Shown one piece after another: positions 1 through 6,214 of a stretch of 8,622 bases of DNA. The stretch is from assembly GCA_015489035.1 (NCBI GenBank), contig WFMP01000025.1, forward strand, positions 1 through 8,622. Reading direction: 5' to 3'. Origin of the DNA: Candidatus Altimarinota bacterium (GTDB taxonomy: Bacteria; Patescibacteriota; Gracilibacteria; Absconditabacterales; Absconditicoccaceae). Both the position numbers and the translations under genes were made by a program. Below the pieces are notes generated by a model that worked only from the letters and a program-made list of their open reading frames with translations, did not search any database and had not been told where the DNA came from. Numbering within the stretch: the first letter of the stretch is position 1; each line of letters starts with the position of its first letter.

Positions 1-55
1 ATATTCCGCAATAGAAATACAGTTTATACACTCTTTAAAAAAGGTATTATCATGA
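1..55 (+). CDS. 3' end of an upstream gene (partial), product unknown
   Basis: In the second frame the sequence is open from the left edge to a TGA at 53-55 and reads as the last 17 residues of a protein, ending IHSLKKVLS. The stop overlaps the ATG of the next gene as ATGA, a typical translational-coupling arrangement within an operon. Frame three is closed by a TAG at 12-14. The first frame is also open but runs in frame into the next gene, whose signal peptide starts at 52, so it is better explained as chance openness. Too little is present to name the product. The tight overlap suggests that it belongs to the same transcription unit as the following surface-protein genes. Confidence 0.55.
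   Translation, partial: YSAIEIQFIHSLKKVLS
37..44 (+). promoter_or_regulatory. Ribosome binding site of the 834-residue protein
   Basis: AAAAAAGG lies 7 bases before the ATG at 52. It supports that start over an extension upstream, because the frame is open to the window edge and has no in-frame stop to settle the question. It lies inside the end of the upstream gene. Confidence 0.6.
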
Positions 56-2556
56 AGAAAATAGAAATAGTATTTTTATCGTCATTATTTTTTTCAACTT
101 TTTTATTTGCTAATTTATTTAATTGTACAACGACACAGATTAGTAAAAATGCACCTTTACATGGTGTTTTTAAATATACTAATGCGGTTGCCTCATGCCC
201 TAATGGATTTACTTATGACTCTAATATTAATACATGTATAGATCATGGACATTCTTCAACAGATTTTCGGAGTGCGAATAATACTTGTAGAAATGAAGGG
301 GGTGAACTACCTTCTCCTAACGAAGCAAAAAGATTGGACGGTTATCGAAATCAAGCAATTTTTAGTAATAAAACTTGGTACGAAATACGTGGAGGTTGTG
401 GGGGTTATCCACGTACTGATTATGTTGAAACATATCTAAGAACACAAGAAAAAAGTAAGTTTTATCTTTGGTGGTGTAATGGTATTCACTATAAATATCC
501 AAGAGCTGCTTATTATTGTGTTGCATCACCTCGTCCGCCAAAATGTCCAAGTGGTTATTCAAAAACAGGGTTATATGGTTCAAGAGCATGCAGGACAACC
601 GTTCAAGTACATTATTGCACAGGATTAAATTCACAAGGAAGTCCCTGGTATCTTCAAGGAAATAAATGTGTATCCTCTGCTCAAATTTGTGATATGGGTT
701 GTGCCTCTCCTTTAGTTTTTGATAAAAATATTAACAAATGTGTAATATCTTACTCCAATATGTGTTCCCATTTTGGAGAAGTTTATAATAGCTCACTACA
801 TAAATGTGTACGTCAAAATCAATGTAATGATCCATATGCGTATAAAGATAGTAGTTCTAACTATTGTGCTATAAATTCAAATTGTCCTATTACTAACGGA
901 TCAGGAAAATGTGAAATATTACCTATAAGAACATGTAGATACAATAATTATTACTATAGTTCTACTAAACAAGAGTGTCTAGCAAATAACCAATGTAGCC
1001 CTTTAGAATATGTAAACGATACAAACTACATGTGCGATAGTCAACCATATTGTAAAAAGGGAGACACACAATTAGCTACAAAGTGTAAAGATGTTAAAGA
1101 TGTCTATGCAACTTGTGGAGCAGATGCAAGGCGAGGCAATATGTGTTATATCGCAAATCACGGTACTGCTAAAACTTCAACATATAAACCGATGATCACA
1201 GGTGCTTTTACAGGAAATTTTAAATCTTATGAATATGGAAAAATTGTCAATGCTATGTGTACGAATAATAGTAGTATTCCATGTAAATTCCGTTTAACAA
1301 ATATTTATGCTTCTGGTAATAATATTTGTTTTACAGATGCACGTGGAGTAAAAAGCTGTTTTACCACTAACGGAGAATGTACTTTTACTGGTCAAGTTAA
1401 TGACATCTTGGGTATTAAGCAAATTAGAGTTAATCCTATAAATAATCAACAATTAATTATAAACGGTATATCTGGTAAGTTGTTTAAGCCTTACTCATCA
1501 CAAGTAAATAGTTGTTCTACAAATATGCAAACAGCATGTAAGAAAGATAGTAACGGTTTTACACAATATTCCTGTCCTGCTACAAGTTCTATAATTGAAA
1601 GTTCATCAGGCTTATATTCATGTATAAACAAAGCTAATGTTACAAATGTTATTGATTCTAATTGTGCGTTAAGTGCTAAAGTAGGACAATATAATAAACC
1701 ATATAATAAGAGTGATATAATCGCTGCCAAAAGTGTTAATGGTGCAATTCAGTTTTGGGACCCATATATAAGAGGTTATATTGGTAATATCTCTATTTTG
1801 CCTAAGATTCCATCTCAAGACTCAAACAATGGATATAGTTATAAAAGCCCTGATGAAGCAAAATTATTAAGAGAAGGTTTTACTGGTTTTACTTATCTTA
1901 AAAATGCAATACCTAATAGTACACAAAGTAAATCAATCATGTATGCTGTTTATAATGGAACAATCAGTAAAGCTAAGTGTGAAAGTTTAATAAAAGGCAC
2001 ATCATTTGCCATTGCTTATGCCACTAATCAACAACAAGAAGATATTATTAAGGGCTTATCTCTTGAGAGTAATAAGTTTAATTGTGTGGTATCTAGTAAT
2101 AGTGCAATACCGTTTAGTCAACAAAAATTTAGTATAAAAGTTATTTCAAGTCCAACAGTAGCTACAAATTTTGTGTGTTCACCCTTAAAATGTTCTAATC
2201 ACGAATGCCAATATAATCAATGCCCTACTAATTTTAATGGTAGCGTATATCTTCCTGATGCAATGAATAATTATCTTCAAGGATATAATGCAAGTCATGG
2301 TACAGCTATTCAAAAAACGAATGTGTGTACTGGCAATGTATGTGATAGCAACTTGCCTTATTTGCCATATTGTGGGAATAAATCAGGTTGTGCAAATAGA
2401 CCTGATGTTTATCAGCAAAATAATGGCACTTGTGCAAAAATTACATGTCCGCAAGGAACTACTTATAATAGAACAAAAGGCGAATGTGAAAAATATGGGT
2501 GTGTAAACTCTATTGAAAAGGATGGCAGATGCTACAAAACTATAAGCGTACAATAG
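52..2556 (+). CDS. Very Cys-rich exported protein with C-type-lectin-like region; putative TraN-associated surface protein
   Basis: This 834-residue protein starts with a signal peptide (Lys-Lys, hydrophobic core, likely cleavage after FLFA near residue 20). It has 53 cysteines, all beyond the signal, which points to an oxidised, disulfide-stabilised extracytoplasmic protein. Residues about 68-156 look like a C-type-lectin fold: phenylalanine and alanine before C79, then GGELP, W109, the WWC ending at C142, and YYC at 156. Residues 217-328 hold five short Cys loops (C-x12/13-C with an aromatic near the middle), with similar loops at 49-62 and 799-812. Residues about 380-490 are Cys-containing and probably beta-rich. 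Residues 700-720 carry a tight Cys cluster. Many Asn, Ser, Thr and Tyr residues suit a surface role. The next gene starts inside its 3' end, and a TraN-like gene lies two genes downstream, so a role in mating-pair contact is inferred. Alternatives are a general adhesin or phage-type receptor protein. The export call is firm; the function is not. Confidence 0.6.
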   Translation: MKKIEIVFLSSLFFSTFLFANLFNCTTTQISKNAPLHGVFKYTNAVASCPNGFTYDSNINTCIDHGHSSTDFRSANNTCRNEGGELPSPNEAKRLDGYRNQAIFSNKTWYEIRGGCGGYPRTDYVETYLRTQEKSKFYLWWCNGIHYKYPRAAYYCVASPRPPKCPSGYSKTGLYGSRACRTTVQVHYCTGLNSQGSPWYLQGNKCVSSAQICDMGCASPLVFDKNINKCVISYSNMCSHFGEVYNSSLHKCVRQNQCNDPYAYKDSSSNYCAINSNCPITNGSGKCEILPIRTCRYNNYYYSSTKQECLANNQCSPLEYVNDTNYMCDSQPYCKKGDTQLATKCKDVKDVYATCGADARRGNMCYIANHGTAKTSTYKPMITGAFTGNFKSYEYGKIVNAMCTNNSSIPCKFRLTNIYASGNNICFTDARGVKSCFTTNGECTFTGQVNDILGIKQIRVNPINNQQLIINGISGKLFKPYSSQVNSCSTNMQTACKKDSNGFTQYSCPATSSIIESSSGLYSCINKANVTNVIDSNCALSAKVGQYNKPYNKSDIIAAKSVNGAIQFWDPYIRGYIGNISILPKIPSQDSNNGYSYKSPDEAKLLREGFTGFTYLKNAIPNSTQSKSIMYAVYNGTISKAKCESLIKGTSFAIAYATNQQQEDIIKGLSLESNKFNCVVSSNSAIPFSQQKFSIKVISSPTVATNFVCSPLKCSNHECQYNQCPTNFNGSVYLPDAMNNYLQGYNASHGTAIQKTNVCTGNVCDSNLPYLPYCGNKSGCANRPDVYQQNNGTCAKITCPQGTTYNRTKGECEKYGCVNSIEKDGRCYKTISVQ
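253..519 (+). other. C-type-lectin-like region of the 834-residue protein
   Basis: Residues 68-156 follow the CTLD order: F-x2-A-x3-C (C79), then x3-GGELP and a following EA..L helix, a central W109, the WWCNG segment ending at C142, and the final YYCVA (C156). Two further cysteines (C115 region and C142) could form the inner disulfide. The match is by residue spacing only; there was no structure prediction. Confidence 0.45.
700..1035 (+). repeat. Array of short Cys-loop protein repeats
   Basis: Five consecutive loops at residues 217-230, 238-252, 258-272, 295-309 and 315-328 share the pattern C-x3/4-[YFE]-x-x5/6-[KYEM]-C, each starting and ending with Cys 12 or 13 residues apart. Related loops at 49-62 and 799-812 show the clearer form CPxGxxYxxxxxxC. 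The DNA is diverged between copies, so these are old protein-level repeats, not recent tandem duplications. They resemble the small Cys loops of TraN-like and EGF/TIL-like proteins, but they are too short to be full EGF domains. Confidence 0.5.
2515..2522 (+). promoter_or_regulatory. Ribosome binding site of the 1222-residue protein
   Basis: GAAAAGGA sits 6 bases before the ATG at 2529, inside the last codons of the preceding gene. It supports translation starting at this overlapping ATG, 28 bases before the end of the upstream gene. A nearer ATG at 2522 is in another frame and is not used. Confidence 0.6.
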
Positions 2557-5500
2557 TTTTTTTCACTTGTGCAATTTTATCTACGCAATGTTTAGCGACA
2601 AGTCAGAATTACGCTCAAATAAAAGCAATACCCAGAGGTTCATCTGTACATTTAACAACAGGTTCAAGGATAACGAACACCCCTTATGGTTATTATATTC
2701 CATCTTTTGGAAATATGAAAATTGAATCAGTTAAACATGTAAATTTATCAAAATATGCAAATAAAAAAATATTAATTGGATATGGTATCTATGACATAAA
2801 CAATCAATATTGTAAATACTTAGATGTGCCTAGTAACTCCACATTTGATCTTGATTTTGCAGATAGAATGGTTTATGGTAATCAAACTTTTGGTATAAGT
2901 CGTAATCCAATGACATTTACACAATGCCGTGCTTTAGTCGCAAAATATAATGGTTATATTTATACACCAAATACTGCTGCACAAATGTATTATGTATATA
3001 ATGCTTTTAATAAAACTGGTATTAAGAATATGTGGCTTGGTTATCACAGAGTTAGCTGTACGCAACCATATCTAAATGGTCAACGATTTCAACAAAGTTA
3101 TACAAACCTTCTTCCAAAAACAACTACCTGTAATGCAAATGACTTAGATACTTATGTTCATTCAACAAACGCACAAGATTATTTTTGGACGAGAACAAAT
3201 GGAGATAAAAAATTTTACTGTCCTATTATGATTGACTCTCCTAATTATCTAAGACCAATTAAGGTATGTTTACCGTGGTGGAAAATTCAAAGAGAGTGGG
3301 AGATACCTAAATCTAAATTTAACCCAGATGTTTTTAAATTTAACGGACATACTTATAATTTTTCGTATGCAAAATATTTAATTGATTATCCATTAACAAG
3401 GATCGTATGTACTGTACCTGCTCCAAAAGCATTACAGGCTTATCAACAAGGAGCAAGCTTCCAAGAAACATGCAGAAGTTATGAATCAATGAAACAATCT
3501 CCAAGTTGTATGTATGATATTAATAAACCAGTTTGTAAAGTCAATGAATGTTATGGCTACATACAAGATCATTGTACTCCTGAACCTTCTAAAGATATAA
3601 CTCTCTCAGGTGTTAAAAATTACCAATATGGTTATATTATGGTACATGGTGTAAGAGAAAGAGTAAAAGTTATACAAAACATTAAAATACATATGTATAA
3701 ATGTACTCCGCCACCACCACTTGAAAGTCAATGTAAACAGTTTGAAAAAGTAAAAGTTTTTCCTAAAACTTGCCCTGATTCAAATCAATGTTCACAGCTT
3801 GCTACATGCTTAAAAAACGATGTAACTACAAGCCAACAATGTCAAGCTGAATATAAATGTGTTAAAACATATGGTAGTGTTGATAATCCTGTTTACACAA
3901 ATGGAGTTTTAAGTGGATTTAGAGGTATTTGCCCAGATGGAAAAACTGTTATTGCACCAGTTCAAAGGCTTTATTCAGGCACTTCTAAGTGTTTAGCTTA
4001 TAATCGAATCAAAGATACAAATACAACAATTAAAACGTGTGTAAGTCATGCCACAAGCACAAAGGAGACTGTTTCTACAGCAATTACGACTAAAGACATA
4101 TATCAATCAAATCCACGGTGCATAAGAACAAACAATATGGCAGAAGCAGAACCTGCGGTACACATGGTTTTTCAATACACCAACGAAGGATTTATGAATA
4201 CAGATATACAAAAAGTATATATTAACGGACATAAACAAGATAATACTTCACTAACACCTACTAACTATTTGGATGATAGTACATCAATGGTAAATTCAAA
4301 GTATTCACAAAATGGTACAGCAATAAAAGCTTCGAGAGTATCACCAACTTATTCATCTCTTACTACACTTTGGAATAATGCTTTTTTAATGCATGATCAA
4401 TCAAAAAGCAAAACTATTACATTGAATATTCCTGCTTACTCAGATCTTCAAGTTCAAAGTTCTAATCATAATTCTTGTGATGATGAAAATGTGATAACAG
4501 GTACTTATATTAATGGTAAATCAACTTTTACTGCACATTGTAAAAAAATACCAGGTCCACCACTCATGACAGGTTGGGTTACAGCTTATGATAATCACTT
4601 AAATTCTAAGTCAATTAAAGTTACTTTTAAAGCCTATACAGAACATGTTTCATCAGCTAAAAGTAAAGCTTCATCAGAGTCAACATTCAAATATAGGATT
4701 GCAACAGGTAAACCAATGCCTAAAACAATCAAACATTCATTTAATGCTCCTCCTATCACCATGCTAAAAAGTGGAGGAAGTTTTGTTGGTAGCTGTAATG
4801 GATATAGTAATATTTACGCAATTGAAAATTATACAAATGGAGCGTTTGGATATGTAAGTAACTATGAATTCAAATTGCCTCTTGATAATATTGTAAAAAT
4901 CAATGGTAAAGAAGTAGCACCTATAGTTGACCAAACTCCAATCAATTATCATCTCTCTTATAAATATTCTGAATCTATGCACAATCAATCAGTAAAAAAT
5001 GAAAATCCAACGATTGTACGTGGTAGCATTAGTGGTATTAGAGGAAAGAATGTAGCTATATCTAATTTGTATAATATACAATACGCAGGATCACTTTTAT
5101 ACACCGTTTTACCTTTAGATATTTACATGATGTTTCAAGGAACATATCATTATGGTTGGTTTTTTGGTAATTATAAAGTATATAATACTCTTGTGCCGCC
5201 CTATACAAAATATGTACCTAATCCCTACGGTTATGATCCAAGATACTTAGAAAAAGAAAAGGGTGTTTTTGATGGTAATTTTATTTGGGAATCACAAAAA
5301 TATGGTTCAGGTACATTACCATTGTCAGGATACTTAAAAGCGGAAGAAAATTGGCAAAATTTCAAATATGATAATTTTTTAAATATGGGTTTTTCACAAG
5401 CAATAGTTAATAACTTTATGACAAGTTCATTTAAAAATAAACCTTACACATTTTGGGCATCTTTTAAATGGTATGATATTTCTGGCAAAAAAACAGTTCA

Positions 5501-6197
5501 AAGAAGTTTAGCAGGTAGTCCTAATATTACTAAAAAGATAAATACAATTTATATGGGTGCTGTAAATCAATTATCAATTATAGTACCTTATATCGGTAAT
5601 TATGTAGTTACTGCGTATGATGCTAGTGGTGAAAAATTAGGACAGGTAACAGTAGAAAGAGAAAATTTTATATCAAATAAACAAGTAACTAATGCAAATG
5701 GTGCTGATGAATCTGTTGCACAGTCTTATGCAAAAGTTGAATTTGGTATTGCAAAAGATTTTAATGTCGTAGGTGGACACACAAGAACACTTGAAGGTAA
5801 AGCTTTTTCATCAAATGTGAGCAATTATAACGGATTAGAGAATAGTTGTTTAGCAAGTAATTTTGTTGAATGGGGCGGTGGAGTTTCTGGTGCTTATTAC
5901 GAACAAGGTGTACCTGATTTACCAAAAGGTTTTAATAATTGTGCAAAAAGTAATAATGATTATGTCAAATTACATTCTGCAACAACCATAACAGTTAGAG
6001 CAACTAATCAAGCAAAAGGTTTTACTATACACCTGATCAAGCCCATGCCTTGGGCAAATAGGACGTATTTAGTTACCCTAAATAAATTGGCGAACAGAGA
6101 TTATCTTTGTTGGAGTAAATTAAAACCTTGTCCTTTGTCAGATGCCAATACAACAATACCAAGCAATGTACCAACAATATCTACGGTATTAAAATAG
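2529..6197 (+). CDS. Giant exported protein with C-type-lectin-like region and beta-rich C-terminal half; putative surface adhesin
   Basis: This 1222-residue protein begins with a signal peptide whose likely cleavage is after QCLA, near residue 24. It falls into two halves. The first, to about residue 535, holds 24 of its 31 cysteines, including a lectin-like region at about 110-294, a TPPPPL turn near 393-398, and a dense Cys stretch at about 400-531 reminiscent of TraN Cys-rich regions. The second half has only seven cysteines and reads as alternating hydrophobic/polar strands rich in Tyr, Asn, Ser and Thr, such as VYINGHK near 560 and SIIVPYIGNYVVTAYDASGE near 1020, suggesting stacked beta-sandwich domains. 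No membrane anchor, LPXTG, autotransporter barrel or lipobox is seen. It overlaps the gene before and is followed 17 bases later by the TraN-like gene, so joint assembly is inferred. I recognise no full-length family; adhesin is the best general description. Confidence 0.6.
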   Translation: MLQNYKRTIVFFTCAILSTQCLATSQNYAQIKAIPRGSSVHLTTGSRITNTPYGYYIPSFGNMKIESVKHVNLSKYANKKILIGYGIYDINNQYCKYLDVPSNSTFDLDFADRMVYGNQTFGISRNPMTFTQCRALVAKYNGYIYTPNTAAQMYYVYNAFNKTGIKNMWLGYHRVSCTQPYLNGQRFQQSYTNLLPKTTTCNANDLDTYVHSTNAQDYFWTRTNGDKKFYCPIMIDSPNYLRPIKVCLPWWKIQREWEIPKSKFNPDVFKFNGHTYNFSYAKYLIDYPLTRIVCTVPAPKALQAYQQGASFQETCRSYESMKQSPSCMYDINKPVCKVNECYGYIQDHCTPEPSKDITLSGVKNYQYGYIMVHGVRERVKVIQNIKIHMYKCTPPPPLESQCKQFEKVKVFPKTCPDSNQCSQLATCLKNDVTTSQQCQAEYKCVKTYGSVDNPVYTNGVLSGFRGICPDGKTVIAPVQRLYSGTSKCLAYNRIKDTNTTIKTCVSHATSTKETVSTAITTKDIYQSNPRCIRTNNMAEAEPAVHMVFQYTNEGFMNTDIQKVYINGHKQDNTSLTPTNYLDDSTSMVNSKYSQNGTAIKASRVSPTYSSLTTLWNNAFLMHDQSKSKTITLNIPAYSDLQVQSSNHNSCDDENVITGTYINGKSTFTAHCKKIPGPPLMTGWVTAYDNHLNSKSIKVTFKAYTEHVSSAKSKASSESTFKYRIATGKPMPKTIKHSFNAPPITMLKSGGSFVGSCNGYSNIYAIENYTNGAFGYVSNYEFKLPLDNIVKINGKEVAPIVDQTPINYHLSYKYSESMHNQSVKNENPTIVRGSISGIRGKNVAISNLYNIQYAGSLLYTVLPLDIYMMFQGTYHYGWFFGNYKVYNTLVPPYTKYVPNPYGYDPRYLEKEKGVFDGNFIWESQKYGSGTLPLSGYLKAEENWQNFKYDNFLNMGFSQAIVNNFMTSSFKNKPYTFWASFKWYDISGKKTVQRSLAGSPNITKKINTIYMGAVNQLSIIVPYIGNYVVTAYDASGEKLGQVTVERENFISNKQVTNANGADESVAQSYAKVEFGIAKDFNVVGGHTRTLEGKAFSSNVSNYNGLENSCLASNFVEWGGGVSGAYYEQGVPDLPKGFNNCAKSNNDYVKLHSATTITVRATNQAKGFTIHLIKPMPWANRTYLVTLNKLANRDYLCWSKLKPCPLSDANTTIPSNVPTISTVLK
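2856..3410 (+). other. C-type-lectin-like region of the 1222-residue protein
   Basis: Residues about 110-294 show F-T-Q-C133-R-A-L-V with a following helix, then W169-LGYHR (compare the WIGL strand of CTLDs), FW220-TRTN, FYC231, and a final IVCTVPAP at C294. The order matches a CTLD, but the span between C231 and C294 is longer than usual, so there would be an inserted loop containing PWWKIQREWEIP. This is inferred from hallmark spacing and would be settled by structure prediction. Confidence 0.45.
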
Positions 6198-6205
6198 TAA
6201 AAGGA
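6198..6205 (+). promoter_or_regulatory. Ribosome binding site of the TraN-like gene
   Basis: TAAAAGGA begins directly after the preceding stop codon, 9 bases before the ATG at 6215. The whole 17-base gap is taken up by this site and its spacer, leaving no room for a separate promoter or terminator, so the genes are probably co-transcribed. Confidence 0.6.
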
Positions 6206-6214
6206 TAATAACTA

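Noticed and set aside
1..51. N-terminal extension of the 834-residue protein to the left edge
   Set aside because: The frame is open, but the ATG at 52 has a ribosome binding site and starts a proper signal peptide. The extension would place charged residues before it, and another frame there looks like the end of the upstream gene.
362..634. Minus-strand open frame of 90 codons, and other frames inside the large genes (245-439, 1491-1730, 2288-2506, 4764-4988, 6181-6363, 6329-6517)
   Set aside because: They lie within or antisense to well-supported genes, lack their own ribosome binding sites and have no recognisable protein features.
196..1035. Short Cys loops as true EGF domains
   Set aside because: Each loop has two Cys in 14-15 residues, whereas an EGF domain needs six Cys in about 35-45 residues with a fixed spacing that is not met.
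253..3410. The lectin-like regions as targets of a diversity-generating retroelement
   Set aside because: CTLDs are common variable-region carriers, but no reverse transcriptase, template repeat or near-identical repeat pair is visible in this window. Sequence outside the window would be needed.
6038..6054. Inverted repeat GCCCA-TGCCT-TGGGC as a terminator
   Set aside because: The stem is only 5 bases, there is no T-run after it, and it lies inside a long coding sequence that continues for over 140 bases.
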